A stretch of DNA of 64,000 nucleotides from Phenylobacterium sp. (GCF_016124325.1 NZ_WGNY01000028.1:122922-186921), one strand, 5' to 3'. Counted from the stretch's first letter, positions 1 to 10,448 are shown. Numbers and translations are program-made. Notes: generated from the letters alone by a model not told the origin.

Positions 1-111
1 AAGGGCCATCGCCTGGTCGACGACGCGCGGACGCGCGGGCAGGCGCTCGCCGCCAAGGCGCGCGTGCGGCGACCGGCCGCGCCGGAGTCGAACTCGCTGG
101 AAGTTCACTGA
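1..111 (+). CDS. 3' end of an unidentified protein (truncated by window edge)
   Basis: Frame 1 is open from the window edge to a TGA at 109-111 and encodes 36 residues rich in Ala and Arg, ending SNSLEVH. It has the codon bias of its neighbours and stops 65 bases before the likely fliI start on the same strand, so it could be the last gene before or within the fliI operon. Too little is visible to name a family. It could also be a chance open frame, because stops are rare at this GC content. Confidence 0.35.
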   Translation, partial: KGHRLVDDARTRGQALAAKARVRRPAAPESNSLEVH

Positions 112-176
112 CCCTCTTCTTCATCACCCCTTAAGACCGCCCGGCCAGAGTGCCGAGCATAGCTCAAGGGGTGTGC

Positions 177-1514
177 GTGAAGAGCCTCGTGGCCGCGATC
201 GAACGGCTCGATCCACTGACTGTTTCTGGCCGCGTCGCCGCGGTGAACGGCCTCCTGATCGAGGCGCGCGGCGGGTTGTCGCGGCTGGCCGTCGGCGCCA
301 GGGCCGAGATCGATCGCTTCTCCGCCAAGCCGGTCGCCGCCGAGGTGGTGGGCTTCCGTGAGAACCGCGCGCTGCTGATGCCCTTCGGCCCGGTCGAGGG
401 CGTGGCGCCAGGCGCCGAGATCCGCATCCAGCCGCTGGGTTCGGCCGTCCGGCCGACCAAGGCGTGGCTCGGCCGCATCGTGGACGCCTTTGGCGAGCCC
501 ATCGACGGCAAGGGGCCGCTGCCGCAGGGCGTCGCGGCCTACCCGCTCCGCGCTTCACCGCCCTCGGCGCATGCGCGGGCCCGCGTCGGCGAGCGCCTGG
601 ACCTGGGCGTCCGGGCCATGAACGTCTTCACCACCTGCTGCCGCGGCCAGCGCCTGGGCGTGTTCGCCGGCTCCGGGGTCGGCAAGTCGGTGCTGCTCTC
701 CATGCTGGCCAAGAACGCCGACTGCGACGCCGTCGTCGTGGGCCTGATCGGCGAGCGGGGCCGCGAGGTCCGCGAGTTCATCGAAGAGACGCTGGGCGAG
801 GAGGGCCTGAGCCGCGCCATCGTCGTGGTCGCGACCTCGGACGAGCCGGCGCTCAAGCGCCGCCAGGCGGCCTACATGACCATGGCCATCGCCGAATATC
901 TCCGCGACCAGGACATGGAAGTCCTGTGCCTCATGGACTCGGTCACCCGCTTCGCCATGGCCCAGCGCGAGATCGGCCTGGCCGCGGGCGAGCCGCCGAC
1001 CACCAAGGGCTATACGCCCACCGTCTTCACGGAGCTGCCCAAACTGCTGGAGCGCGCCGGGCCCGGCCCGATCCGTCCCGACGGCACCAAGGCGGGGCCG
1101 ATCACCGGCCTCTTCACCGTGCTGGTGGACGGCGACGACCACAACGAGCCGATCGCCGACGCCGTCCGCGGCATCCTCGACGGCCACATCGTCATGGAGC
1201 GGGCCATCGCCGAGCGTGGCCGCTTCCCGGCGATCAATGTGTTGAAGTCGATCAGCCGGACCATGCCGGGCTGCCAGTCGCCTGAGGAGCGCGAGGTCGT
1301 GCGCGAAGCGCGCGAGTCGCTGTCAGCCTACGCCAATATGGAAGAACTCATCCGGATCGGCGCTTACCGCGCCGGCGCCGACCCCCTGATCGACCGCGCC
1401 ATCGAACTCAATCCCGCCGTTGAACGGTTCCTCGCACAGAACCCGAACGACGCCACCAGCCTGGAAGACAGCTTCGCAGGCCTCGCTGACATCCTGAACG
1501 GAGCCGCCGCGTGA
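177..1514 (+). CDS. fliI: Flagellum-specific export ATPase FliI
   Basis: This is the ATPase of the flagellar type III export apparatus, a soluble hexamer at the cytoplasmic base of the export gate. The P-loop GSGVGKS, the following [10 protein letters not shown] stretch and the DSVTRFA segment are all present and typical of the F1-beta-like FliI/SctN family. Three in-frame GTG codons (150, 171, 177) could start it. I prefer 177 because AGGGG lies five bases upstream and the resulting 445 aa matches the family length. The stop overlaps the GTG of fliJ (GTGA), indicating translational coupling. The N-terminal [15 protein letters not shown] agrees with the 177 start. Confidence 0.95.
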   Translation: MKSLVAAIERLDPLTVSGRVAAVNGLLIEARGGLSRLAVGARAEIDRFSAKPVAAEVVGFRENRALLMPFGPVEGVAPGAEIRIQPLGSAVRPTKAWLGRIVDAFGEPIDGKGPLPQGVAAYPLRASPPSAHARARVGERLDLGVRAMNVFTTCCRGQRLGVFAGSGVGKSVLLSMLAKNADCDAVVVGLIGERGREVREFIEETLGEEGLSRAIVVVATSDEPALKRRQAAYMTMAIAEYLRDQDMEVLCLMDSVTRFAMAQREIGLAAGEPPTTKGYTPTVFTELPKLLERAGPGPIRPDGTKAGPITGLFTVLVDGDDHNEPIADAVRGILDGHIVMERAIAERGRFPAINVLKSISRTMPGCQSPEEREVVREARESLSAYANMEELIRIGAYRAGADPLIDRAIELNPAVERFLAQNPNDATSLEDSFAGLADILNGAAA

Positions 1515-1921
1515 GTTGGGCCGATTCCCTCATCAAGCTGTCCACCTACGAGGCCGAGGTGTTGCAGAAGCGCCTGGCCGAGATCGTCGATCGCCGGGTC
1601 GCCGCCGAGGTGCGGCTGGCGATGCTGGAGGCGGAGGGCGAGGCCGAGGCGGCGTTCTCCGCCCAGGACGCCGCCGCCGGAATCTATCGTGCGGGCTTCT
1701 TCGAGGGGCTCAAGATCCGCAAGGCCAAGGTCCAGTCCGAGATCGACGTGATCCTGGTCGAGGAGCAGGGCGCCCGCGACGCGCTGGGCGAGGCCTTCGA
1801 GACCCAGAAGAAGTACGAGCACATCGCCGAGAACCTGCGGGTCCAGGCGCGCAAACAGGCCGGACGCATCGAAGCCGCCGCGCTCGACGAACTGGGCCTG
1901 CGAAAGAAGGCCGTCGGCTAG
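1511..1921 (+). CDS. fliJ: Flagellar export chaperone FliJ
   Basis: A 136-aa, highly charged, almost wholly helical protein with coiled-coil-like heptads, as expected for FliJ, the rod-like stalk that couples the FliI ATPase ring to FlhA and escorts chaperones. Sequence identity within the family is always low, so the call rests on size, coiled-coil character and its position immediately after fliI. The GTG start is inside the fliI stop (GTGA overlap). The TAG stop runs directly into a long palindrome that probably ends the transcript. Confidence 0.88.
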   Translation: MSWADSLIKLSTYEAEVLQKRLAEIVDRRVAAEVRLAMLEAEGEAEAAFSAQDAAAGIYRAGFFEGLKIRKAKVQSEIDVILVEEQGARDALGEAFETQKKYEHIAENLRVQARKQAGRIEAAALDELGLRKKAVG

Positions 1922-1968
1922 AGTGCGTTAGGCGAAAGTGTGAGCGGTTTCGCCGCTCGAACGCGCTC
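1921..1968. repeat. Long imperfect palindrome after fliJ, dispersed-repeat type
   Basis: Outer arms GAGTGCGTT (1921-1929) and AACGCGCTC (1960-1968) pair with one G-U. Inner arms GGCGAAA (1931-1937) and TTTCGCC (1948-1954) pair perfectly. A related palindrome with the same GCGGTTT, TTCGCC and GCGCTCTA words occurs at 63691-63728. There is no T-tract, so it is not a classical intrinsic terminator. A dispersed intergenic repeat that caps transcripts is the best reading. Confidence 0.6.
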
Positions 1969-1998
1969 CATACTTCTGAATCTCGAGCACGATTCAGC

Positions 1999-2020
1999 GG
2001 TCAGGTGACTCCACCTGACC
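1999..2020. terminator. Hairpin between convergent fliJ and LysR gene
   Basis: GGTCAGGTG (1999-2007), a four-base loop, then CACCTGACC (2012-2020): a perfect 9-bp stem in the 109-bp gap between two converging genes. Position suggests a bidirectional transcription end. Neither side has a run of T, so Rho-independent function is uncertain. Confidence 0.45.
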
Positions 2021-2030
2021 CCATCGTGTT

Positions 2031-2873
2031 CTAGGCGGCGCGCCGCCGCGGCCGATCGGCCGGGCGATCCCTCAATCCGTCCAGGATCCGCGTCACGCCG
2101 GGCGACGTCGCTTGCGCGCGGCGGTAGGCGACGCCCACCTCGCGGCGGAGGCCGAGGTCGGCGAGGGCGCGCAACTCGACCCTCGCGCCCGTCGGCGCCA
2201 CGCCCTCCGGGATGACGGTGGCGCCGAGACCGGCCTCGACCAGCGCGATCGCCCATTCCTCGGTCGTGGCTACGGCGGCGATGTCGGGCCGGAAGCCGAG
2301 GTCGGCCATCGCGGAAGCATTCTCGCAGTTGCAGCGAGCGATGAGGCGGACACCGCCCAGGTCGCCCAGGCTCAGCGCGGTCTTGAACGTCAGCGGATGG
2401 CGTGCCGGCAGCGCCACGACGTAGCCTTCCGACCATAGCGGCGCGAACGCTTCGTCCTCGGCGACCATGGGGCGCGCTACGATCCGCGCGTCGCAGGGTT
2501 CCTCGGCCTCCACCAGCGAGAGCTGGATATCGCCGCTCTCCGTGAGCGGCCTGAGGATCGAAAGGGTGCGGGCGATGTCGAGGCTGCGCATCAGGCCCAG
2601 TGTCACGCGGCTTGCCGGCTCGGGCTCGAACATCGCCTTCAGCGACATGGCGTCGTCCACCAGCCGCCGCGCGCGGTGGTACAGGCGGTCGGCGGCCGGC
2701 GTCGCCGTCACGCCCTTGCGGTGGCGCACGAACAGCGTCGCCTCCAACTCTCGCTCCAGCGTGGCCAGGGCCGCTGATATGGACGGTTGGGAGATGAAGC
2801 AGCGTCGCGCGGCGGCCGTCACGCTGCCCGTCTCGTAGACGGCGAGGAAATAGCGGAGCTCTCGAAGTTCCAT
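2031..2873 (-). CDS. LysR-family transcriptional regulator
   Basis: A 280-aa LysR-type regulator. The N-terminal winged HTH (about residues 3-62) contains the pattern GSVTAAARRCFISQPSISAAL, with the paired-helix segment LERELEATLFVRHRKG following. The rest is a periplasmic-binding-protein-like effector domain. It is divergent from the metallo-hydrolase at 2961 across an 87-bp gap, the usual arrangement of a LysR regulator and its target, so control of that gene is inferred. The inducer cannot be told from the sequence. Confidence 0.9.
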   Translation of the reverse strand: MELRELRYFLAVYETGSVTAAARRCFISQPSISAALATLERELEATLFVRHRKGVTATPAADRLYHRARRLVDDAMSLKAMFEPEPASRVTLGLMRSLDIARTLSILRPLTESGDIQLSLVEAEEPCDARIVARPMVAEDEAFAPLWSEGYVVALPARHPLTFKTALSLGDLGGVRLIARCNCENASAMADLGFRPDIAAVATTEEWAIALVEAGLGATVIPEGVAPTGARVELRALADLGLRREVGVAYRRAQATSPGVTRILDGLRDRPADRPRRRAA

Positions 2874-2914
2874 AGTCAGTGCCTATAGGTAGTCCCAGAA
2901 GTCCATATTTTACG

Positions 2915-2956
2915 TATGATACGCCGTGCGCAAGGCTGAAGGCTGTTCCGGAGGAG
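2915..2956 (+). promoter_or_regulatory. Possible -10 element and strong SD for the metallo-hydrolase
   Basis: TATGAT at 2915-2920 resembles a -10 box. No good -35 is visible, consistent with an activator-dependent promoter in a LysR-divergent region. GGAGGAG at 2950-2956 is a near-perfect ribosome binding site that fixes the ATG at 2961. Confidence 0.35.
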
Positions 2957-2960
2957 CCTC

Positions 2961-3896
2961 ATGCCCAGACCCCTGATCACCCTCGCCCTGGCCGCTGCGA
3001 TCGGCGCCATCTCGCTGGCCGCCTGCGGCGCACCCCGCGCGTCGGCCCAGATGGCCCCGCCCGCGGCCCCGCCGCCGGCTCGTCCGCCCGCCGCCATGAC
3101 CATCGCCGCCATCCCGTCGGGGGCGACGCAATCGAGCGCGGCCATGGCCTTCGAGGGCGGCAAGAGCAGCGACAAGCGGACCTTCGTGGCCGGCGCCATC
3201 CTGGTGGACCATCCGCGGGGCCGCCTGCTCTTCGACGCGGGATACGGCCGCGACCTGGCGCAGCACTTCAAGACTGCGCCGAAGCTGATGCAGCTGACGA
3301 TCAAGCCGGTGCTCGATGCGACGGTCGCCGACCAGCTCGCGGCCGCGGGCGTGCCGCTCGCCAGCCTGAAGGCTGTGGTGCTGACCCATGCGCACTGGGA
3401 CCACGTCAGCGGCCTGGCTGATCTGCCTGGCGTGCCGGTGTGGGTCGACCGCGACGAACTGGCCTTCATCAACAGCGGCGATCCGGCCGCCGAGCTGGCG
3501 CGAAAGCTGGGGCTCGCCGACTACCGAACCTACGATTTCACCGACGGCCCGTACCTGGGCTTTCCCCGCAGCCGGGACGTTTTCGGCGATGGCTCCGTCG
3601 TCCTGGTCCCGGCGCCTGGGCATACGCCCGGATCGATCGTGGCGTTCGTGAACACTCCCGACGGCCGCCACTACGCCCTGATCGGCGACACCGCCTGGCA
3701 GGCGGAGGGCGTCGAGCTTCCGGCGCAGAAGCCGATGCTCACCCGGTTCGTCGACCACGATCCGAAGTCGACCTGGATCATGCTGCAGCGCCTGCACGCC
3801 GCGAAGGCGACCGTGCCCGACCTCATCGTCGTGCCCGCACACGACGCGCGGGTCTGGGCCAACCTGCCGCAGCTCCGGCCGCGGCGGGCCGAATAG
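2961..3896 (+). CDS. Secreted metallo-beta-lactamase-fold hydrolase (lactonase-like)
   Basis: A 311-aa protein with an N-terminal signal ending in LAAC (Cys22), suggesting an outer-membrane or periplasmic lipoprotein. A low-complexity Pro/Ala linker (about 32-46) follows. The dinuclear zinc motif HAHWDH is at residues 143-148. The later zinc ligands are the His in APGHTPGS, the Asp in LIGDTAW and the His in VPAHDARV. The overall arrangement is that of the AHL-lactonase-like MBL group, but the substrate cannot be read from sequence. Strong SD. Divergent from and probably controlled by the LysR gene. Confidence 0.87.
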   Translation: MPRPLITLALAAAIGAISLAACGAPRASAQMAPPAAPPPARPPAAMTIAAIPSGATQSSAAMAFEGGKSSDKRTFVAGAILVDHPRGRLLFDAGYGRDLAQHFKTAPKLMQLTIKPVLDATVADQLAAAGVPLASLKAVVLTHAHWDHVSGLADLPGVPVWVDRDELAFINSGDPAAELARKLGLADYRTYDFTDGPYLGFPRSRDVFGDGSVVLVPAPGHTPGSIVAFVNTPDGRHYALIGDTAWQAEGVELPAQKPMLTRFVDHDPKSTWIMLQRLHAAKATVPDLIVVPAHDARVWANLPQLRPRRAE

Positions 3897-3902
3897 GGGA
3901 GT

Positions 3903-4286
3903 CTAGCCGGCCTTGCCCTGGCGGGCGCGTTCGGCCTCCACGTCCTCGCGCAGGGCCGACAGGTCTTCCGAGATCTTGAAGATCGTGACGTAGAACTCGC
4001 AGAACGCGCGCCAGAGCAGGGCGGCGACGCCCACGCCCAGGACGCCGGCGCCCAGCACGCCCAGCGCCAGCAGGATTCCCCAGCCGCCTTCGCGGATCGC
4101 CACGCCCACCGAGGCGCCCAGCACGCCGAAGGCCATCACGCCGATGATGCCCAGGCCGGCCCAGTAGACCAGGTGGACCACCGTCCCGGTCACGAGCCGC
4201 TCGAAGGTCAGCAGGTCCCAAAGGAAAATCCGCCGGGATTCCTGAGCGCGCTGTGCTGGTCGCCGCATCCGATATCCGAGACTCAC
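3903..4286 (-). CDS. DUF4282 small membrane protein
   Basis: 127 aa. A cytoplasmic N-terminus leads into FLWDLLTFERLVT, which begins the DUF4282 region. Two or three hydrophobic helices (about residues 35-90) follow, then a charged C-terminal tail with coiled-coil tendency. DUF4282 proteins are small bacterial membrane proteins of unknown function. The stop lies six bases from the stop of the convergent metallo-hydrolase gene. The true start may be an internal Met (residue 7), because the first 20 residues are basic and not conserved in character. Confidence 0.7.
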   Translation of the reverse strand: MSLGYRMRRPAQRAQESRRIFLWDLLTFERLVTGTVVHLVYWAGLGIIGVMAFGVLGASVGVAIREGGWGILLALGVLGAGVLGVGVAALLWRAFCEFYVTIFKISEDLSALREDVEAERARQGKAG

Positions 4287-4502
4287 GACGGGCGGATCGC
4301 CCCTCCAAGGACCGAACCGCTACCAGCCGGGCGCGCGCGCTGCAACGGCGCAGGGTGTCTCGCGACGTCAGCAGCTTGTTGGCTGGCCTGACGAATGCGA
4401 GCCGCTGCGTAGACGGTCGCTCAAGGCTCGCCGGAAGGAAGGCCAACAGGCCATCCATCGCGAATGCGTCGCCCTAATGAGCGTAGACTGGACACTTAGA
4501 AG

Positions 4503-4865
4503 CTATCCGAACCGCTTCCAGGCCGCTTGTCGAGACACGCCCAGCGCTTCGCCGATCACTGACCAGCTCACATTGCGCTCGCGCAGAATGTCGGCGAGGT
4601 CCTGCATGGCGGCGTCTACTCGCTCAACGGCGGTATTGTATCCTCTGAGCACGGCAAGAAGCTGCTCGATCGGCATCTTGTCCGGGACCATGATTGAGGC
4701 CGGCTCCAGCTGATCCGGATAGGCGGCCATGACGTCCTCGCAGAGCTTGACGCACTCGTTGCAGATGAGGACTCCGGGCCCGGACACCATCTTGGCCACC
4801 TCCGTCTGCGGCTTCGCGCAGAACGAGCAACGGAACATGCGGGCAGGGGATTCGGGATCGGCCAT
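4503..4865 (-). CDS. Stand-alone ClpX-type C4 zinc-finger protein with C-terminal HTH
   Basis: 120 aa. Residues about 11-50 form a ClpX-like zinc-binding domain (CSFC...CNEC) with the same spacing and flanking residues as the N-domain of the ClpX unfoldase, but no AAA+ domain follows. The middle is helical. The C-terminus, NVSWSVIGEALGVSRQAAWKRFG, is split here only for description: a helix (SVIGEALG) and a recognition helix (SRQAAWKRF) make a clear HTH. Such proteins could be DNA-binding regulators or ClpP/ClpX-related adaptors, but the role is not known. AGGAG precedes the ATG. Three 17-bp palindromes lie directly upstream, suggesting autoregulation. Confidence 0.8.
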   Translation of the reverse strand: MADPESPARMFRCSFCAKPQTEVAKMVSGPGVLICNECVKLCEDVMAAYPDQLEPASIMVPDKMPIEQLLAVLRGYNTAVERVDAAMQDLADILRERNVSWSVIGEALGVSRQAAWKRFG

Positions 4866-4877
4866 GGCGCGGCTCCT

Positions 4878-4936
4878 GTCAACCTGATGTTGACAGTCAA
4901 CCCCATGTTGACATCGATTGTCAACCCCATGTTGAC
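4878..4936 (-). promoter_or_regulatory. Three tandem 17-bp palindromes GTCAAC-N5-GTTGAC (putative operator)
   Basis: Perfect inverted repeats at 4878-4894, 4896-4912 and 4920-4936, each GTCAAC, five bases, GTTGAC. Spacers are CTGAT, CCCAT and CCCAT. Centres are 18 and 24 bp apart. They fill the 76-bp gap between the flhA stop (4942) and the zinc-finger/HTH gene start (4865), and the nearest abuts its SD. Repeated two-fold symmetric sites before a gene for an HTH protein are the hallmark of an operator. The identity of the bound protein is inferred. Confidence 0.7.
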
Positions 4937-4941
4937 GCGTT

Positions 4942-7035
4942 CTAGATCGTTCCGACCGTCTTCAGGCGGGCGCGGGGATGGATCTCGTTCTGGCTCATCA
5001 CCGGCGTCTGGCCGCGGAAACGTTCGATGATCGAGCGCACGTAGGGCCGGATCGCGGGGCTGGTGAGCAGGACCGGGGAATCGCCAGCCAGGGCCGCCCG
5101 TTCGAAGGTTTCGCGCACCGCGCGGATGAAGTCCTGGAGCCGTGACGGCGCGAGCGCCAGCTGCTTTTCCTCGCCCGATCCCACCAGGGCGTCGGCGAAC
5201 GCGTTCTCCCATTCCGCCGAAAGCGTCACGATGGGCAGCGTGCCATCGTCGCCGCGGTAGGCGTAGCAAAGCTGGCGGGCCAGCCGCGCGCGGACCTGTT
5301 CCACCAGCAGCGTGATCGAGCCGGTGTGCGGCGCGGCCTCGCCGATGCCTTCCAGGATCGCGGGGAGATCGCGGACCGAGACGCGCTCGCGCAGCAGCGT
5401 CTGCAGCACCCGCTGGATGGTCGTGGCGGAAACCGTGTTGGGGATCAGGTCGTCGGCCAGCTTCTTCTGCTCGGCCGGCAGGTCCTTGAGCAGCTTCTGG
5501 ACCTCGGCGTAGCTGAGGAGGTCCGGCATGTTGTCCTTGAGGATTTCGGTCAGGTGCGTCGTCAGCACCGTGGCCGGATCGACGATGGTGTAGCCGCGGA
5601 AGGTCGCCTCCTCGCGCAGGGAATCGTCGATCCAGGTGGCCGGCAGGCCGAACGCCGGCTCCTTCACATGCTCCCCGGGCAGCTCCACCTGGCCGCCGCG
5701 CGGGTCCATGGCCATGAGCTGGCCGATGCGCACCTCGCCCGCCCCGGCCTCCATCTCCTTGACGCGCAGGGCGTAGCCCATCGAGGGTAGGCGCATGTTG
5801 TCGAGGATGCGCACGCTGGGCATCACGAAGCCGAAGTCGCTGGCCAGAGTGCGGCGCAGCGCCTTGATCTGGTCGGTGAGCCGGCGGCCTTCCAGGTCGT
5901 TGATCAGCGGCAGCAGGCCATAGCCCAGTTCGATCTTGATCTCGTCGATGGCGAGGGTCTGGGAGATCGGCTCCTCTTCCTCGGCGACCGGGGCGTCCTC
6001 GACCTGGATCACTTCCGGCTCCGCCGCCTGCTGGGCCCGCCGCCAGGCCAGCGCGCCGGCCCCCAGCGACAGGGCCGCGAACGGGATGATCGGCATGCCC
6101 GGAATGATCGCCAGCACGCCGGCGGAGGCGGAGACCATGCCCAGGCTGATGGGGTTGGTGGCGAGCTGGGTCACCAGCGCCTTGTCGGCCGAACCTTCCA
6201 CGCCAGCCTTCGACACCAGGAAGCCAGCCGCGATCGAGATGACCAGCGCCGGGATCTGGCTGACCAGGCCGTCGCCGATCGACATGATCGTGTAGGTCGA
6301 GAACGCCTGCTGCAGCGGCACGTGGTGCTGCAGCATGCCGATCAGGATGCCGCCGATGACGTTGATGGCCAGGATGACGAGGCCCGCCACCGCGTCGCCG
6401 CGGACGAACTTCGAAGCGCCGTCCATGGCCCCGAAGAAGGTGCTCTCCTGCTCCAGCTCCTTGCGGCGCTTCTTGGCCTCGTCCTGGTCGATCAGGCCGC
6501 TCGACAGGTCGGCGTCGATCGCCATCTGCTTGCCGGGCATCGAGTCGAGGGTGAAACGCGCCGCCACCTCGGCGATGCGGCCCGACCCCTTGGTGATCAC
6601 GACGAAGTTCACCACCACCAGGATGGCGAAGACGATCACGCCGATGACGAAGTTGCCGCCCATCATCAGCTTGCCGAACGTCTCGATGACGTGGCCGGCG
6701 CCGTGGGCGCCTTCGTGGCCGTGGCTGAGGATCAGGCGGGTCGTGGCGATGTTGAGCGCCAGCCGGAAGAGCGTCGCCACCAGCAGGACGGTGGGAAAGG
6801 CCGTGAAGTCCAGCGGCCGCTTGATGAACAGCGACGTCATCAGGATCAGGACCGCCGACAGGATCGAGATCGAGAGCAGCCCGTCCAGCATGAACGCCGG
6901 CACGGGCAGGATCAGCATCACGACGATGCCGACCACGCCGAGCGCCAGCGCTACTTCGCCACGCCCGACCCAGCCCCAGACGTCCTTCGCGGACGGGGCG
7001 GCGGAGAGCCGTGTTGAGACGCCGGTGTTGGCCAT
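4942..7035 (-). CDS. flhA: Flagellar export gate protein FlhA
   Basis: 697 aa, normal length. The N-terminal half has about eight membrane helices and includes the FHIPEP-type loop (DFTAFPTVLLVATLFRLALN in this protein). The cytoplasmic segment with GKQMAIDADLSSGLIDQDEA is also present. The C-terminal half is the soluble platform that docks chaperone-substrate complexes. It forms the nonameric export gate of the flagellar secretion system. It is the last flagellar gene of the fliF operon, five bases after flbD. The operon order matches Caulobacter. The first of the 17-bp palindromes begins five bases after its stop. Confidence 0.97.
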   Translation of the reverse strand: MANTGVSTRLSAAPSAKDVWGWVGRGEVALALGVVGIVVMLILPVPAFMLDGLLSISILSAVLILMTSLFIKRPLDFTAFPTVLLVATLFRLALNIATTRLILSHGHEGAHGAGHVIETFGKLMMGGNFVIGVIVFAILVVVNFVVITKGSGRIAEVAARFTLDSMPGKQMAIDADLSSGLIDQDEAKKRRKELEQESTFFGAMDGASKFVRGDAVAGLVILAINVIGGILIGMLQHHVPLQQAFSTYTIMSIGDGLVSQIPALVISIAAGFLVSKAGVEGSADKALVTQLATNPISLGMVSASAGVLAIIPGMPIIPFAALSLGAGALAWRRAQQAAEPEVIQVEDAPVAEEEEPISQTLAIDEIKIELGYGLLPLINDLEGRRLTDQIKALRRTLASDFGFVMPSVRILDNMRLPSMGYALRVKEMEAGAGEVRIGQLMAMDPRGGQVELPGEHVKEPAFGLPATWIDDSLREEATFRGYTIVDPATVLTTHLTEILKDNMPDLLSYAEVQKLLKDLPAEQKKLADDLIPNTVSATTIQRVLQTLLRERVSVRDLPAILEGIGEAAPHTGSITLLVEQVRARLARQLCYAYRGDDGTLPIVTLSAEWENAFADALVGSGEEKQLALAPSRLQDFIRAVRETFERAALAGDSPVLLTSPAIRPYVRSIIERFRGQTPVMSQNEIHPRARLKTVGTI

Positions 7036-7040
7036 CTAGG

Positions 7041-8408
<1,368 letters not shown>

Positions 8409-8435
8409 GTCCTACTCCTCTACCTGTCCAGCGCC

Positions 8436-8768
8436 TCAGGCCTGGGCGTCGCCGTCCTTGATGATTTCCGTCATGGTCACGCCGAGCCGCTCGTCGACGA
8501 TCACCACCTCGCCGCGCGCCACGAGCCGGTTGTTGACGTAGATGTCGATCGCCTCGCCGACCTTGCGGTCCAGCTCCAGCACCGAGCCCTGGGCCAGTTG
8601 CAGCAGCTGGGCGACCGACATGCTGGACCGGCCCAGCACGGCCGAGATGCTCACCGGGACGTCGAACACGGTCGCCAGGTCGGCGGCGTTCTTGTCCTCG
8701 GCGGTGGTGTCGGGCAGCGCCCCGTCTTCGGGCGAGAACTCGTCGAGTTTCATGTCGTCGTCGGCCAT
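8436..8768 (-). CDS. fliN: Flagellar motor switch protein FliN
   Basis: 110 aa. An acidic N-terminal tail is followed by a SpoA domain (about 33-105) containing VPVSISAVLGRSSMSVAQLLQL and GEVVIVDERLGVTMTEI. Together these identify FliN, the C-ring base subunit that also recruits FliH. It lies four bases after the fliH-like gene and 27 before flbD within the fliF operon. Length and domain layout are ordinary for alphaproteobacterial FliN. Confidence 0.95.
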   Translation of the reverse strand: MADDDMKLDEFSPEDGALPDTTAEDKNAADLATVFDVPVSISAVLGRSSMSVAQLLQLAQGSVLELDRKVGEAIDIYVNNRLVARGEVVIVDERLGVTMTEIIKDGDAQA

Positions 8769-8772
8769 GGTT

Positions 8773-9417
8773 CTAGCTTTCTGAGCCGGGGATCAGGGGT
8801 TCGGCGTGGAGGCCTTCGGCGGCCAGCGCCGCCTGCAGGGTCTGGGCGACGCGCTCGGCGGCGGCGGCCGGGTCGAAGGTCGCCTGGCCGTCGCCGAAGT
8901 CGAGCGTGAAGGCGTGCGGACCGAGGGCGCCGTCGGCCTTGACGATCACCGCGCCCTCGAAGCCGAGGTGGCGCACGGCCTCCTCGATGAGGCCCTGCAA
9001 CGCCTCGGCCAGGGTCGGCTCGGCCGTGACCACGAGGCGTGGCTGGGCGTCGATCTCGCGGGCCAGCGACTCCAGCGCCGCGCGCACGACGGCCTCCGGG
9101 AACTTGTCCAGCGCCGCATCGGCGATAGCGCGCGCGCAGGCGATCGACAGATCGGCCGAGCCCAGACGGTGCTCGTGGGCCACCTGCGCCAGGCGGGGCA
9201 GGGCCTGCCGGCAGGCGTCGGCGATCTGGGAGAGCGCGGCGGCCTGCTGGGCCGCGATGCTCGCCAGGGCCGTCCGCTCGCCCTCGGCGTAGGCCGCGGC
9301 GCGGATCTGCTCGACCTCGTCGGCCGGGAACAGGCGCTTGGGGCGGGGGGCGGCGTAGGCCACCTCGCCCGTGGCGTCGAACTCGGTGTCGAACGCGAAT
9401 TTCTGAGCTTCCGACAT
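8773..9417 (-). CDS. flbE: FlbE, FliH-like export ATPase regulator
   Basis: 214 aa. The N-terminal part (EFDATGEVAYAAPRPKRLFPADEVEQIRAAAYAEGERTAL region) leads into an Ala-rich helical segment like the FliH/HrpE stalk. The C-terminal globular part holds the FliH-like GFEGAVIVKADGALGPHAF stretch. FliH inhibits FliI and links it to FliN at the C-ring. Caulobacter calls the gene at this position flbE. Start ATG overlaps the fliG stop (ATGA). The call relies on operon position as much as on sequence, since the family diverges quickly. Confidence 0.85.
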   Translation of the reverse strand: MSEAQKFAFDTEFDATGEVAYAAPRPKRLFPADEVEQIRAAAYAEGERTALASIAAQQAAALSQIADACRQALPRLAQVAHEHRLGSADLSIACARAIADAALDKFPEAVVRAALESLAREIDAQPRLVVTAEPTLAEALQGLIEEAVRHLGFEGAVIVKADGALGPHAFTLDFGDGQATFDPAAAAERVAQTLQAALAAEGLHAEPLIPGSES

Positions 9418-10448
9418 CAGTAGATCAGCTCATCTTCGCTGCCCGAGCCGGCCAGCATGATCTCGCCCTTGTTGGCGAGGTCCTTGGCGACCTGGACGAT
9501 GGCCATCTGGGCCTGGTCGACGTCGCGCAGGCGGACCGGGCCCATGGTCTCCATGTCTTCGCGCATGATCTTGGAGGCGCGCTCGGACATGTTGGAGAAG
9601 AACATCTCGCGCAGGGCGTCGGAGGCGCCCTTGAGGCCGAGGGCGAGCTGGTCCTTCTCGACCGTCCGCAGCAGGGTCTGAACGCCGCCGGGGTCGAGCT
9701 TGGAGAGGTCTTCGAACACGAACATCAGGGCGCGGATGCGCTCCGCCGCCTCGCGGTTGCGCTCCTCCAGGGCGGTGATGAAGCGCGTCTCGGTCTGGCG
9801 GTCGAAAGCGTTGAAGATGTCGGCCATCATCTCGTGGCTGTCGCGCTTCGAGGTGCGCGCCAGGTTCGACATGAATTCGTTGCGCAGGGTCTGCTCGATC
9901 TTGTCGAGAATCTCGCGCTGGACCGGCTCCATGCGCAGCATGCGCATCACGCACTCCAGGGCGAAATCCTCGGGCAGCGCCGCCAGCACGCGCGCGGCGT
10001 GTTCCGACTTCACCTTCGAGAGCACCACCGCGACCGTCTGCGGGTATTCGTTCTTCAGGTAGTTGGCGAGCACGGCCTCGTTCACGTTGCCGAGCTTGTC
10101 CCACATGGTCCGACCCGCGGGGCCGCGGATCTCCTCCATCAGGGCGTCGACCTTCTCGGCCGGCATGATCGAGGCCAGAAGCTTCTGGGTCTGCTCGAAC
10201 GAGCCCATGATCGCCCCGGTGCCGGTGGCGCCCGAGACGAACTCCACCAGCAGGTCCTCGACGACCCCGGAGGAGACGTTGCCGAGGCTCGCCATGGCCT
10301 GGGAGATTTCCTTGATCTCCTCCTCGTCGAGCGACTGCCAAACGCCGGCGTGCTCTTCGCCCAGGGCGAGCAGGATCACCGCGCACTTCTCGGCCCCATT
10401 CAGCCGGGAGGGATCGACGATGTTCTTGTTTGAGTTCGCGCGGGCCAT
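9417..10448 (-). CDS. fliG: Flagellar motor switch protein FliG
   Basis: 343 aa with the three FliG domains. FliG-N binds FliF. FliG-M carries an EHPQ-like surface (here [26 protein letters not shown]). FliG-C carries the charged torque helix ([30 protein letters not shown] region). It sits on the MS ring and interacts with the stator. Starts inside the fliF stop (ATGA overlap) and ends inside the flbE start, so the three genes are translationally coupled. Confidence 0.97.
   Translation of the reverse strand: MARANSNKNIVDPSRLNGAEKCAVILLALGEEHAGVWQSLDEEEIKEISQAMASLGNVSSGVVEDLLVEFVSGATGTGAIMGSFEQTQKLLASIMPAEKVDALMEEIRGPAGRTMWDKLGNVNEAVLANYLKNEYPQTVAVVLSKVKSEHAARVLAALPEDFALECVMRMLRMEPVQREILDKIEQTLRNEFMSNLARTSKRDSHEMMADIFNAFDRQTETRFITALEERNREAAERIRALMFVFEDLSKLDPGGVQTLLRTVEKDQLALGLKGASDALREMFFSNMSERASKIMREDMETMGPVRLRDVDQAQMAIVQVAKDLANKGEIMLAGSGSEDELIY

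Noticed and set aside
4870..4936. Coding potential of the triple repeat (repeated VNMGL words)
   Set aside because: The repeated peptide only reflects the DNA palindromes; the frame runs against flhA and the zinc-finger gene has a better start.
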